Counted from the first letter of the stretch, positions 46,315 to 55,400 are shown. The stretch is DNA of 63,757 nt from Desulfocapsa sp. (GCA_024763035.1 JANTGG010000004.1:1-63757); one strand, 5' to 3'. The notes: generated from the sequence alone by a model not told the origin. Made by a program: numbers and translations.

Positions 46315-46527
46315 ATGGATAAACGACCAGACTGCAGACACTGCCTTCATTACTACGTGACGCATAATCCCCGGCAGCCGTACGGGTGTAGAAGATTTGC
46401 TTTTGCATCCACACAGAATCCGGCTTTTCTGGTATTTTCCTCTTCAGGAGTTGAATGCCAGTCGTTCAGGGAAAAAAAGAAACCGCCGGGTTCAGGTAAG
46501 CTGTCCGGTGACGGATTTTTTGCCTGA
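46315..46527 (+). CDS. Small conserved Cys-containing protein
   Basis: 70 residues with the pattern CRHCLHYYVT...PYGCRRFAF...P...V..SSG.ECQSF. Short proteins of this pattern recur in Geobacter-like and other deltaproteobacteria, and the four cysteines may bind zinc. The function is unknown. It lies 33 bases before the aminotransferase gene. The ribosome site is weak. Confidence 0.7.
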   Translation: MDKRPDCRHCLHYYVTHNPRQPYGCRRFAFASTQNPAFLVFSSSGVECQSFREKKKPPGSGKLSGDGFFA

Positions 46528-46560
46528 ACTGTTGAGAATTGCAACAATCAGCGAGTATTT

Positions 46561-47814
46561 ATGAACTTCTCAAAATTTGGTACCCATTTTACCAGCGGTT
46601 CCGGCATCCTCAGTCTGATGGATGATCTTGGTAACGCCCTCGCGTCCGGCGGTGACGATATGGTGATGATGGGTGGTGGAAATCCGGGGCATGTTCCCGG
46701 ATTTCAGGATCGTCTGCAGAAACGTCTGCAGATACTTGCAGCAGACAAAAAGTCATTTCAGAAGATGATAGGGGTATATGATCCGCCTCAGGGTGAAAAG
46801 GGCTTTATCGATGATCTTGCATCTCTTCTACATAATACCTACGGATGGAAGGTCGGTCCTGAAAATATATGCCTTACAAACGGCAGTCAGGCTGGTTTTT
46901 TCCTGCTGTTTAATCTCTTTGCCGGCGAGTTCGCCGATGGAGGAGCAAAACAGATTCGTCTTCCCTTAGCTCCTGAATATATAGGCTATGCAGATCTCGG
47001 CATCAGTGATGACTTTTTTGTATCCACAAAACCGCAGATTGAATTTCTTGAGGATGATTTTTTTAAATATCATGTCGATTTTGACAGTCTCCATATTGGT
47101 GAGGAAACCGGTGCAATCTGCGTTTCACGCCCTACAAATCCCACTGGTAATGTATTGACAGACGAGGAAGTAGCAGCTCTTGATTCCCTTGCCCGAAAAA
47201 AGAACATCCCACTGATCCTTGATAATGCCTACGGAGTTCCTTTTCCCGGGATAATCTATACCGACGCAAAACCTGTATGGAATGAAAACATCATCGTCTG
47301 TCTTTCTCTCTCCAAGCTTGGTCTGCCAGCCGCGAGAACGGGAATCATTATGGCACGTGAGGAAATAATCCATGCTGTATCAGGAATGAATGCGATTATG
47401 AATCTTGCCACCGGCAGCTTCGGAGCAATGCTTGCCCGGGATATTGTAGCAAGCGGGGAGATCCTCACCATCAGCAGAGATGTGGTTAAACCATTTTATC
47501 AAACGAAAATGGAAAAAGCGGTTAAACTCTTCCAAAAAGAACTCGCCGGACTTCCGTATAAGATACATAAGCCGGAAGGGGCTATGTTTCTCTGGCTCTG
47601 GTTTGAAGGCCTGCCGGTCTCCAGTCATGAGTTATATGAACGATTGAAGAAAAAAAAGGTCCTTGTTGTTTCCGGACATTTCTTCTTTCCCGGTCTCAAT
47701 CCATCCTGGAGGCATACTCAGGAATGTATACGGGTGACCTACTCCCAGGACGAAGAACAGGTCGCCAGAGGAATCCGCATTATTGCCGAAGAAATACGAG
47801 CTATCTGTTCCTGA
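46561..47814 (+). CDS. avtA: Class I aminotransferase, valine-pyruvate transaminase (AvtA) type
   Basis: 417 residues, a PLP fold type I enzyme. AvtA features are GNPGHVP near the N-terminus, the YDPPQGEKGFIDDLA segment, RPTNPTGNVLTDEEV, the aspartate of ILDNAYG, and the PLP lysine in SLSKLGLPAARTG. AvtA makes alanine or valine by exchange between pyruvate and 2-ketoisovalerate. Substrate assignment rests on family resemblance only. Confidence 0.86.
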   Translation: MNFSKFGTHFTSGSGILSLMDDLGNALASGGDDMVMMGGGNPGHVPGFQDRLQKRLQILAADKKSFQKMIGVYDPPQGEKGFIDDLASLLHNTYGWKVGPENICLTNGSQAGFFLLFNLFAGEFADGGAKQIRLPLAPEYIGYADLGISDDFFVSTKPQIEFLEDDFFKYHVDFDSLHIGEETGAICVSRPTNPTGNVLTDEEVAALDSLARKKNIPLILDNAYGVPFPGIIYTDAKPVWNENIIVCLSLSKLGLPAARTGIIMAREEIIHAVSGMNAIMNLATGSFGAMLARDIVASGEILTISRDVVKPFYQTKMEKAVKLFQKELAGLPYKIHKPEGAMFLWLWFEGLPVSSHELYERLKKKKVLVVSGHFFFPGLNPSWRHTQECIRVTYSQDEEQVARGIRIIAEEIRAICS

Positions 47815-47870
47815 TCAGCTGCTTGTTGCCTGGAACTGTTTTTTTTGTTTTTGAAAGTTGAGGACGTTAC

Positions 47871-49604
47871 GTGAAAAGTAAAAAAGGTATTGGAGTGCTG
47901 CTTGCAGGATTGCTTCTTCTTTCTCCTGTATTTACCCAGGGGAAATGTCTGAAGGGTAACTGTATCAATGGTTTTGGGATACTCACGCACAGTGATGGCA
48001 GACGATATGACGGAGAGTTTAAATCCGGTCAGCTTACCGGCAAGGGAACGCTGCGTTTACCTGATGGTACCCGGTATGAGGGTGATTTTGTCGGCGGTCG
48101 TTTCCAGGGAAAGGGGCGGCTTATTACTCCGGATGGGAAAGTGTATGAAGGTGACTTTGTAGATAATGTAATTGATGGCGAGGGGGTGTTAACGTATTCT
48201 GACGGCACACTATACAACGGTGAATTTTCCCTGGGTAAATATCATGGTACAGGAAAACTTGTGTCCCCGGATGGTCGTCAGTATGAAGGGGAATTTCGTA
48301 ATAATATGATCGAAGGTCACGGCAGGCTGAATTATCCTGACAAGACATGGTTTGAAGGAGAGTTTCATAATGGTCAGCCTGCGGGACAGGGAACAAAGAC
48401 CTACAGCGACGGCAGTCGTTACGAAGGCGAATTCTATCGTGGTCAGCGGCATGGGAAGGGCAAGTGGTATGATGCTGAAGGGAATATTTACGAAGGGCAG
48501 TTTCGATACGATGCCTTTGCAGGACCGGGTGTACTCATTTATCCTGATGGACGCAAATACAGCGGTGATTTCCGCAGGAATCTTCCTGAGGGACATGGGG
48601 AACTTATCTACAAAGACGGAACACGCTATGTCGGTGAGTTTGTAAAGGGAAAGAAAGATGGCTATGGAGTGACCTACTATGCTGATATCAGCCGGTATGA
48701 AGGTGACTATGTAAATGATCGCCGGAGCGGCAACGGGAAATATTTTTATGCCGACGGATCGCTCTATTCAGGTGAATTCCTTGATGATAAAGCAAACGGA
48801 ACCGGCACCTTCACGGATTTTGACGGCAACGTATTTACAGGTAAATTTGTGAACGGCAAACCTGTCAGGAAGCCGGGCGGAAAAAAGACAGACCTTGCTG
48901 TTGCTGCTCCTGTGAAGCCGATTTCCACACCGCTTCCGAAGAAAACAGTTAAAAATGCTGCTATCCCCGCCCTGGCACCGGCCGTGGAGTACGCTCTTTA
49001 TCAGGGAAAGGTCTGTGACACTAAACATAAAAAACCTGTTAACGGCGAGGTTGATTTCCTTTTTCCGGATGGCAGGTTTTACAGCGGGAATATGACAGAC
49101 GGCGTTATGAACGGGAGGGGACATCTTGAGTATCCAAACGGTGATCTCTATGACGGTGAGATAGAGGACGGTATTGCCAATGGTGAAGGTAAATATATTT
49201 ACAGCAATGGTCGCAGGTATGAAGGCAGTTTCAGAAATGGAAAAAAAGAAGGAACCGGTGTCTTTATCTATCCGGACGGTTCCAGGTATGCCGGTAGTTT
49301 TAAGGATGATCATTTCTTTGGTAAAGGCAATTATTATTTTAATGACGGCAGCCATTATGAAGGTGATTTTGTCATGGGCAGGTTTCAAGGGCAGGGGATG
49401 CTTAGCTATGCAGACGGAAGTGTTGTCAGGGGTCAGTTTAAGAACGATCTCCCCCATGGCGAATGTGTGCTGATTTCTGCCGACAGAAGCCGGTATGAAG
49501 GTGAGTTTGTCGCAGGAAGAAGAAATGGGTTTGGTAAATTAATAATGCCGGGCGGTAAAGTGTACGAAGGACAGTTTCGTGATGATGAGTTTGTTCGGCC
49601 ATGA
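47871..49604 (+). CDS. Secreted MORN repeat protein
   Basis: 577 residues. After a signal-like head (VKSKKGIGVLLAGLLLLSPV...), I count about 21 MORN repeats of 23 residues (pattern G.G.L.YPDG..YEG.F): 13 before and 8 after a Pro/Ala/Lys linker (about 340-385). The GTG start at 47871 has GAGG 7 bases upstream. MORN arrays often form elongated beta sheets that bind lipids or proteins; the role here is unknown. Confidence 0.9.
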   Translation: MKSKKGIGVLLAGLLLLSPVFTQGKCLKGNCINGFGILTHSDGRRYDGEFKSGQLTGKGTLRLPDGTRYEGDFVGGRFQGKGRLITPDGKVYEGDFVDNVIDGEGVLTYSDGTLYNGEFSLGKYHGTGKLVSPDGRQYEGEFRNNMIEGHGRLNYPDKTWFEGEFHNGQPAGQGTKTYSDGSRYEGEFYRGQRHGKGKWYDAEGNIYEGQFRYDAFAGPGVLIYPDGRKYSGDFRRNLPEGHGELIYKDGTRYVGEFVKGKKDGYGVTYYADISRYEGDYVNDRRSGNGKYFYADGSLYSGEFLDDKANGTGTFTDFDGNVFTGKFVNGKPVRKPGGKKTDLAVAAPVKPISTPLPKKTVKNAAIPALAPAVEYALYQGKVCDTKHKKPVNGEVDFLFPDGRFYSGNMTDGVMNGRGHLEYPNGDLYDGEIEDGIANGEGKYIYSNGRRYEGSFRNGKKEGTGVFIYPDGSRYAGSFKDDHFFGKGNYYFNDGSHYEGDFVMGRFQGQGMLSYADGSVVRGQFKNDLPHGECVLISADRSRYEGEFVAGRRNGFGKLIMPGGKVYEGQFRDDEFVRP

Positions 49605-49616
49605 AGGTGATAGAGA

Positions 49617-50012
49617 ATGAGTTGGAGTTATAAGACAGTTCGTTTTGATTTAAAAAAAGACGGTATTCTGGGCAGCGCATTTCTTGATGAAGCAGAAATA
49701 GAAGTTACCCTGAATGAATTTGGGAAAGTGGGATGGGAGCTTGTTTCATTTATCGAAGTGGAAGAAGGACTGCTTGCCGTATTTAAAATGTTTAATGAAA
49801 CATTTGTGAAGATTGACCGTAATGCGATCCTTGCAGAGGAGCAAAGGGAGCGTTCAGGTGATACTTTTCCACCGGAACAGGGCGCAGGCAGTGAGCATCC
49901 TGTTCCGGAGCCGGAAAGGGAAAAAATTGTATCCGAACCTGTTGATTCCCCTGACATGGAACCTGACACTGAAGAATCTGCTGATGATGTCGGCGCCATA
50001 CGGATTGAGTAA
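49617..50012 (+). CDS. DUF4177-domain protein with acidic tail
   Basis: 131 residues. The first 60 (MSWSYKTVRFDL ... GKVGWELVSFIEVEEGLLAVFK) match the DUF4177 pattern, whose GWELV core is typical. The last 60 are acidic and proline-rich, probably disordered. The function is unknown. It is wedged between the MORN and M20 genes with spacings of 12 and 5 bases. Confidence 0.8.
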   Translation: MSWSYKTVRFDLKKDGILGSAFLDEAEIEVTLNEFGKVGWELVSFIEVEEGLLAVFKMFNETFVKIDRNAILAEEQRERSGDTFPPEQGAGSEHPVPEPEREKIVSEPVDSPDMEPDTEESADDVGAIRIE

Positions 50013-50017
50013 CCGGT

Positions 50018-51190
50018 ATGGTCAATATCTCAACAATTGTGAGTGATGAACTGTACTCCTGGATGCAGGATATTCGCAGACAGCTGCACGCTCATCCTGA
50101 GTTATCATTCAAGGAATTTGCCACTTCTGAATTTATTTGTGAAAAATTAACAGAGTTGGGGATTGATTCTTTTGTACGCCGGACCGGAACGGGAATCAGT
50201 GTGGATCTTGGTCCCCCTGAGAGTGCTTTGCTTGTCGGGCTGCGGGCTGATATGGACGCTCTGCCGATAGCTGAAGATACCGGGTTGTCCTTTAGCTCCG
50301 TAAACGGGGGCGTTATGCATGCCTGCGGGCATGACGGGCATGTGGCGATGCTGCTTGGTGCGGCTGCACTGCTGCAGAAAATGCCCCTTCCCGGCAGGGT
50401 GCGGCTTCTCTTCCAGCCAGCCGAAGAATGTGGAAACGGGGCTGTGAAAATGATTGAGGCAGGAGTCCTTGCCGATATGGGGATGATCTTCTCCGGACAT
50501 ATCGACACCCATTATCCAGCGGGAGCGATAACGGTGGATGAAGGCATCATCTGTGCCTATGCCGATCCGTTTACCATATCCCTGCAGGGAAACAGCGGTC
50601 ATGCTGCCCGACCCCATGAGGCAAATGACGTTATTGTTGCGGCGACAAGTCTGGTGACCTCCATTCAAACCCTGATCAGTCGTGAAGTTGATCCTAATCA
50701 TGCGGCTGTGGTTACCATCGGCAGTTTGCATGCCGGTGAAACCCACAACGTGATCGCAGAAAAGGCAGTCCTGCAGGGAACTATTCGCAGCACTCACCCC
50801 GATGCCAGAAAACGATTGATTTCCGGATTGAAAAGAATGGTGAATGGCATATCCACCCTGTTTGCCATTCATACCATTCTCAAATTTGCAAATGACCTGC
50901 CGGCAGTGATAAACTCTGCAAAAGGGGCTGCTGTTGCAAGAGATGCTGCATCAGTGGTTTCCCCTGAAGGTGTCATGTCTCAGGGGCTTTCCAGTCTTGG
51001 TGGTGAAGATTTTGCTTTCTATCTGCAGGAAATAGATGGCTGTCTTGTGCGTTTCGGTGCACAAAAAGATGACGGTTCAGGACCGGCACACAGCTCAACC
51101 TTCGATTTTGATGAAAATGTTCTCTCCATCGGTGCTGCCTGGTATGCTGAAGTTGCCATGCAGTATTTACAGGAAAAAAGCGTCCTATGA
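50018..51190 (+). CDS. M20 family amidohydrolase (N-acyl-amino acid type)
   Basis: 390 residues, an M20D/HipO-like metallohydrolase of N-acyl amino acids or related amides. HPELSFKEFATSEFI opens the catalytic domain; the metal ligands are in MHACGHDGHV and EECGNGA, and SGHIDTHYPAG follows. A dimerisation domain begins near SGHAARPHEAND. No signal peptide. It precedes the GCS2 and GGT genes, so a gamma-glutamyl or peptide substrate is plausible but not shown. Confidence 0.93.
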   Translation: MVNISTIVSDELYSWMQDIRRQLHAHPELSFKEFATSEFICEKLTELGIDSFVRRTGTGISVDLGPPESALLVGLRADMDALPIAEDTGLSFSSVNGGVMHACGHDGHVAMLLGAAALLQKMPLPGRVRLLFQPAEECGNGAVKMIEAGVLADMGMIFSGHIDTHYPAGAITVDEGIICAYADPFTISLQGNSGHAARPHEANDVIVAATSLVTSIQTLISREVDPNHAAVVTIGSLHAGETHNVIAEKAVLQGTIRSTHPDARKRLISGLKRMVNGISTLFAIHTILKFANDLPAVINSAKGAAVARDAASVVSPEGVMSQGLSSLGGEDFAFYLQEIDGCLVRFGAQKDDGSGPAHSSTFDFDENVLSIGAAWYAEVAMQYLQEKSVL

Positions 51191-51207
51191 AACACTGACG
51201 GATTCCC

Positions 51208-52320
51208 ATGACTCTCACATTTTCCCCCAGCCTTTCCTATACACTCGGTGTTGAACTGGAATTTCAGACCCTTGATGAAAAAACGCTTGATCTTGCCCCG
51301 TTGGCTCCAATCCTCCTCGACACTGCTCCGGAAATACTGCGCCCGCGAATCACCCACGAATGGATTCGTTCCATCCTGGAGATTCGTACGGGGATCTGTG
51401 GCTCGGTTCGTGATGTCGAAAATGATCTGCTGCAGACCTGTTCCATGGCAGAAGAACTTGCAGGGGAGAATCATTGCCTGCTCTATGCTGCGTCCCTGCA
51501 TCCATTTGCACGATCTGAAGATCAGGTTTTGACAGATGATCCGCGATACGAGCGAATCATGGATGAGCTGCAGATAGTGGGAAGGCGGTTTATTTCCCAG
51601 GGCTTCCATGTGCATGTGGGAATGGAAAGTGGAGATACTGCCATCCGTGTCCTCGGCAGTGTACAGGCATATCTGCCTCTGCTCCTTGCCCTTTCAACCT
51701 CATCACCCTTTTTCCAGGGAACCGATACGGGTTTGATGTCCTATCGGACAAAATTGTTTGAGGCGCTTCCCCTTGCCGGTATCTATGAGCAGGTTGCTGA
51801 CTGGCAGAGTTTTATAGAGGAAATAGCTTTTTTGCAGAATGCCGGGGTTATTGAATCCATAAAAGACTTATGGTGGGATGCCCGACCCCATCCGGTATTC
51901 GGCACTCTGGAAATCCGTGCCTGTGATCTGCCCACCCGTTTTGCAGATATCTTAGGCCTCACCGCCCTTATTCAGGCTTTTGTTGCTACTCTGGCTGAAG
52001 AACCCTGTGCCACCACTCCCTGTAATCAGCAGATTCTTCGCTGCAACAAATGGCAGGCGGTTCGATACGGGCTTGAAGGACAGTTTATTGACCCTGTTGG
52101 TTTCCTCGGGTTCGGGAAAATGACAATTCGGGATGGCGTCCTGCGTCTCCTGGAAAAGGTCAAGCCTTTTTCCAAACAGTTTCACTCGGAAGATGATCTA
52201 CAGCGCATATACAGAATTCTGAAACACGGTACTGGTGCTGATTGTCAGCGGAGGGTGTATGCTGATAAAAATGATTTTAAACATGTTATTCACCACTTAC
52301 ACCAGGAATTCTGGCAATGA
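51208..52320 (+). CDS. Glutamate-cysteine ligase-like GCS2 family protein (YbdK type)
   Basis: 370 residues of the GCS2 carboxylate-amine ligase family. Visible are GVELEFQ (usual GVEEEF), the HEWIRSILEIRTGI region, GFHVHVGMESGD with its ligand histidines, and the late WWDARPHPVFGTLEIRACD. YbdK-type proteins make gamma-glutamyl compounds from glutamate, an amine and ATP. It overlaps the GGT gene by four bases, an unusual coupling of a gamma-glutamyl-forming and a gamma-glutamyl-cleaving enzyme. Confidence 0.92.
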   Translation: MTLTFSPSLSYTLGVELEFQTLDEKTLDLAPLAPILLDTAPEILRPRITHEWIRSILEIRTGICGSVRDVENDLLQTCSMAEELAGENHCLLYAASLHPFARSEDQVLTDDPRYERIMDELQIVGRRFISQGFHVHVGMESGDTAIRVLGSVQAYLPLLLALSTSSPFFQGTDTGLMSYRTKLFEALPLAGIYEQVADWQSFIEEIAFLQNAGVIESIKDLWWDARPHPVFGTLEIRACDLPTRFADILGLTALIQAFVATLAEEPCATTPCNQQILRCNKWQAVRYGLEGQFIDPVGFLGFGKMTIRDGVLRLLEKVKPFSKQFHSEDDLQRIYRILKHGTGADCQRRVYADKNDFKHVIHHLHQEFWQ

Positions 52321-53849
52321 AAATATATACGAAATCCATCGCTGCCACAGGACATGAAGAAGTCAGCAGGGCAGCTGCAGAAATTATGGAAAATGGCGGC
52401 AATGCATTTGATGCCATTGTCGCCGCCGGATTTGCCTCCAGTGTTGTGGAGCCTGCCCTTAACAGTCTTGGAGGCGGCGGTTTTCTTTTAGGAAATTCGG
52501 TGAAACACGGGGAAAAGCTGTTCTTTGATTTTTTTGTGGATACGCCGGGCAGGGGGCATGAACGCCCTGATCTTGAACCACATTTCTTCCCTGTAACGGT
52601 AAGCTTTTCAGGATCTGACCAGGACTTTAACGTGGGACTCGGTTCAGCAGCCGTTCCCGGCACATTAAAAGGTCTGCTTCATATCCATAAACGACTTGGC
52701 CGCATGGATTTAAAAGACGTTATTCATCCTGCAGTCAGCCTTGCAGGAGAACATATACTCAATGAAAAACAGGCACATTTTTTAAAGCTTTTAAAGCCTA
52801 TCATGACACTTTTCCCTGAGGGGATGAGCATTTATCAGCCGGGCGGCAGGTATCTGCAGATCCATGATGTACTTAGAAACGATGCCTTGAAAACATTTTT
52901 GCAACAGATTGCAATGGATGGCGGAGAAAGCTTTTATTTTGGTGAAATCGCAGAAATGATCGGCAGGGAAATGAAGGAGGGAGATGGGCTGCTCACCCGG
53001 GAGGATCTTACCGCTTATGAGGTAAAAGAACGCAGTCCGATGCAGGTCTCGTTTCGTGATTATGTCCTGTTTACAGCACCACCGCCCTCGGTTGGCGGTA
53101 CGCTGATAGGGCTCTCCCTTTCTCTCCTCAGCCGGGATGATGCTGCAGGGTATCCATTTGCTTCCTCCGAATATTTACTGCATACCACAGCGCTCATGCA
53201 GGAAGTAGAAAAGCTTCGCGGGCAGGGCTGTATCACTCCTGATGATTACAGGAGATTTTTAGCCGATGACCGGAATATTGCAAAATCTGCAGACTCTATC
53301 AGATTGTTCTCGCGGGGGACAACGCATATGTCCATAGCAGATAAAGATGGTAATTGTGCATCGATGACCTGTTCCAATGGTGAAGGTTCCGGGTATTTTG
53401 CTCCAGACACCGGCGTCATGCTGAATAATATGATGGGAGAAGACGATCTGCATCCGGACGGTTTCCATTCAAGTCCCCCGGGGCAGCGTGTTGCATCCAT
53501 GATGTCACCCTCTTTACTTGTAAAAGATGGTGAGGTGAAGCTTGTTATCGGAAGTGGTGGATCAAAAAGAATCAGGACAGCTCTTAGTCAGGTACTGGTG
53601 CAGGTCACTGATTTTGACAGATCACTGCAGGATGCCGTTGATGCTCCGAGGTTGTATTGGGATGGTGAGATCCTTCAGCTTGAACCGGGATTCCCCGGCG
53701 AAGCCGTGAAAAAGTTGGAGGAGAAAGTTAAACTGAACCAGTGGGAAAAGAAGGGTGTCTATTTCGGCGGAGTGCATGCCGTTGTTCCCGGAAAAGCTGG
53801 TGCCGGAGATCCGCGCAGGGGGGGGGCTGTCTGTGAAGTGAGTGGGTAA
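52317..53849 (+). CDS. Gamma-glutamyltransferase family protein (cytoplasmic)
   Basis: 510 residues, an Ntn hydrolase. GGNAFDA and LGGGGFLL are typical of the large subunit. The nucleophile threonine opens the small subunit at GTTHMSIADKDGNCAS, and SMMSPSLL and GSGGSKRI follow. There is no signal peptide, so unlike classical Ggt the enzyme should act in the cytoplasm. It overlaps the GCS2 gene by four bases. A 9-base G tract codes for the segment after DPR near the C-terminus. Confidence 0.92.
   Translation: MKIYTKSIAATGHEEVSRAAAEIMENGGNAFDAIVAAGFASSVVEPALNSLGGGGFLLGNSVKHGEKLFFDFFVDTPGRGHERPDLEPHFFPVTVSFSGSDQDFNVGLGSAAVPGTLKGLLHIHKRLGRMDLKDVIHPAVSLAGEHILNEKQAHFLKLLKPIMTLFPEGMSIYQPGGRYLQIHDVLRNDALKTFLQQIAMDGGESFYFGEIAEMIGREMKEGDGLLTREDLTAYEVKERSPMQVSFRDYVLFTAPPPSVGGTLIGLSLSLLSRDDAAGYPFASSEYLLHTTALMQEVEKLRGQGCITPDDYRRFLADDRNIAKSADSIRLFSRGTTHMSIADKDGNCASMTCSNGEGSGYFAPDTGVMLNNMMGEDDLHPDGFHSSPPGQRVASMMSPSLLVKDGEVKLVIGSGGSKRIRTALSQVLVQVTDFDRSLQDAVDAPRLYWDGEILQLEPGFPGEAVKKLEEKVKLNQWEKKGVYFGGVHAVVPGKAGAGDPRRGGAVCEVSG
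53818..53826 (+). repeat. Nine-base G homopolymer inside the GGT gene
   Basis: Nine consecutive G within the last dozen codons of the gamma-glutamyltransferase gene. Slippage would only alter or extend the last residues. Confidence 0.9.
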
Positions 53850-54372
53850 AAAGTATCCATTTCAAGATATGGGCGGGTAAAAAGGGGTCGATGTTCACCA
53901 TAATCTGTTTTAAGTAAAAAAAGAGCATAAATATCAAAAGAATGAAGATACAGTAACATAGAATTTCGTGCAAATAATGGCACGCATGTTGTATTGATAC
54001 ATGGAAAATGATACTTCATTTTTCTTCCCCTCCCCAGCCCCTCTGATCTGTTTCAGAGGGGCTTTTTTTTCTTCTCGTTCAATCACCTATCTGGACAGGA
54101 GCCCGTTCCTGTGAGGGATAACTGCTTTCAAATACAATAATTTTAAAAATATACAGAAAGGATCACATATTCCCGCCAGCTAAACAGTATTTGTTTGTCT
54201 TGTGGATGAAACAACCATCTTTACACACTGTAATAGCGTGTTAATTGAATAGATGGTCATTGTGCGCCGTGAAAACAGAATATATCCTGGTGGTGCTGTT
54301 CTGGCATAGGTATTGCTAGTGATTACTCAGGCTGGAAAATCTAACAAACAAAAACAAATAGGAGAGCATACA
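53850..54372. other. Intergenic region between the GGT and Spy-like genes
   Basis: About 520 bases with no gene. It holds the strong terminator at 54037-54070 and the ribosome site of the next gene. A short stretch at 54093-54118 (AGGAGCCCGTTCCTGTGAGG) is faintly like the REP core. No convincing promoter was picked. Confidence 0.6.
54037..54070 (+). terminator. Intrinsic terminator of the argJ-GGT series
   Basis: A perfect 9-bp stem, GCCCCTCTG (54037-54045) / CAGAGGGGC (54054-54062), followed by eight T. Confidence 0.93.
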
Positions 54373-54831
54373 ATGAAAAAGATTATCTCAATCGCTGCAC
54401 TTGCTTCAGTTATTGGTCTGACAGGTCTGTATTCGGTAATGGCTTACCCTGGTGCAGGTGGCATGGGGGGGCATGAAGGATGTGCCGGAGGTATGCAGCA
54501 GAAGATTGCAGGAATGGATGATGCTACCAAAGCCAAATTCAAAACATTTATTCAGGAAACCCAGGATCTTCGTCGATCCATGGCGGTAAAGAGTGCGGAG
54601 AGATCTGCACTGATGGCTGCAGAAACACCGGATTCACGTGAAATTGGAAAAATTACCGGTGAGCTCTTTGATCTGCGTGCCGCAATGTATGCCAAAGCTG
54701 AAGCCGCTGGTATTGCTGAATTTTTAGGCAAAGGGCCGGGCTGTGCCATGTATGGTCATCAGGGGGGGCATCACAACAGGAAAGCGATGATGCAGGAACA
54801 CAACATGATGCCTGGTCAGCCCGCCAGGTAA
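54373..54831 (+). CDS. Periplasmic Spy/CpxP/ZraP-like protein
   Basis: 152 residues. A signal peptide (MKKIISIAALASVIGLTGLY ... SVMA, then YPGAGG) leads into a small helical protein with Gly/Met/His-rich ends (GGMGGHEGCAGGM; MYGHQGGHHNRK; MMQEHNMMPGQ). The helical core resembles ZraP/Spy-type periplasmic chaperones, and the His/Met clusters suggest metal binding (zinc or copper). GGAG precedes the ATG. It is monocistronic between two terminators. Confidence 0.78.
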   Translation: MKKIISIAALASVIGLTGLYSVMAYPGAGGMGGHEGCAGGMQQKIAGMDDATKAKFKTFIQETQDLRRSMAVKSAERSALMAAETPDSREIGKITGELFDLRAAMYAKAEAAGIAEFLGKGPGCAMYGHQGGHHNRKAMMQEHNMMPGQPAR

Positions 54832-54856
54832 CTTCCGTTTTTCTGGATCCCACTTT

Positions 54857-54893
54857 CCCCCGTCAGCAAGTACTGACGGGGGATTTGTTTTTT
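54857..54893 (+). terminator. Intrinsic terminator after the Spy-like gene
   Basis: A perfect 10-bp stem, CCCCCGTCAG (54857-54866) / CTGACGGGGG (54873-54882), a 6-base loop, then ATTTGTTTTTT. Confidence 0.93.
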
Positions 54894-54958
54894 CTACCAC
54901 CTGAAGTGTTGAGGTGGTATCTGTGCTACAATATCATGTATGTTGTGCCAGTATTTTC

Positions 54959-54987
54959 TTGACAAAGGGAAAAATCTTCTCTACCCT
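54959..54987 (+). promoter_or_regulatory. Promoter of the cobalamin riboswitch transcript
   Basis: Perfect TTGACA (54959-54964), 17 bases, TACCCT (54982-54987). The predicted start falls at the first pairing bases of riboswitch stem P1. Confidence 0.5.
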
Positions 54988-54992
54988 GCTTG

Positions 54993-55165
54993 TATTCAGG
55001 TGTCTGTAACAGGACTGAAAAGGGAACTTCGTGAAAATCGAAGACGGACCCGCCGCTGTAACCGGGGACATTTTCTGTAATACACCACTGATTCCTCCGC
55101 TGTGGAGCATATCGGGAAGGTTCAGAAAAATGGCTGATCCGGGAGTCAGAAGACCTGCCTGAATA
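54993..55165 (+). ncRNA. Cobalamin (adenosylcobalamin) riboswitch
   Basis: P1 is the 8-bp stem TATTCAGG (54993-55000) / CCTGAATA (55158-55165). In between come the conserved GGGAA, CCGCCGCTGTAACCGGGGA, ACCACTGATTCCTCCGCTGT, GGGAAGG and the B12 box AGTCAGAAGACCTGCC. Together these identify the class beyond doubt. No cobalamin or cobalt gene follows: only a 30-codon frame and then the convergent feoB. Confidence 0.96.
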
Positions 55166-55220
55166 TTACGGAGTTATTGACGAGGTCATCAGTAACTCAT
55201 TGATCTACAGGATACCAGGG

Positions 55221-55259
55221 AATCCTCAGGTCTGATTATTCAGTCCGGGGATTTTTTTT
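55221..55259 (+). terminator. Attenuator of the cobalamin riboswitch
   Basis: AATCCTC (55221-55227) pairs with GGGGATT (55247-55253) with a G-T pair, plus an inner stem CTGA/TCAG, followed by a run of T (to 55259). It is the expected off-switch downstream of the aptamer. Confidence 0.75.
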
Positions 55260-55293
55260 ATTCCCGGCACACAATTAACCGGGAGTATTGATT

Positions 55294-55386
55294 ATGGTAT
55301 TACGTGAAATGAGTTTGAACAAAATCGTTTTCTGGCAGGTAACAGATTGGGATTCTTTTCAGCTGGTCATGAGGCGCTGTCTGTAG
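55294..55386 (+). CDS. 30-codon open frame behind the cobalamin riboswitch
   Basis: ATG at 55294 with GGGAG 9 bases upstream; the product begins MVLREMSLNKIVFWQVTDWD and ends MRRCL. I recognise no family. It may be a leader peptide, a very small regulated protein, or the 5' stub of a lost B12-related gene. Confidence 0.35.
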   Translation: MVLREMSLNKIVFWQVTDWDSFQLVMRRCL

Positions 55387-55400
55387 AAGAATGAGAACCG

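Noticed and set aside
54093..54118. Fourth REP-like copy
   Set aside because: Only a short stretch resembles the core and no pairing arm was found.
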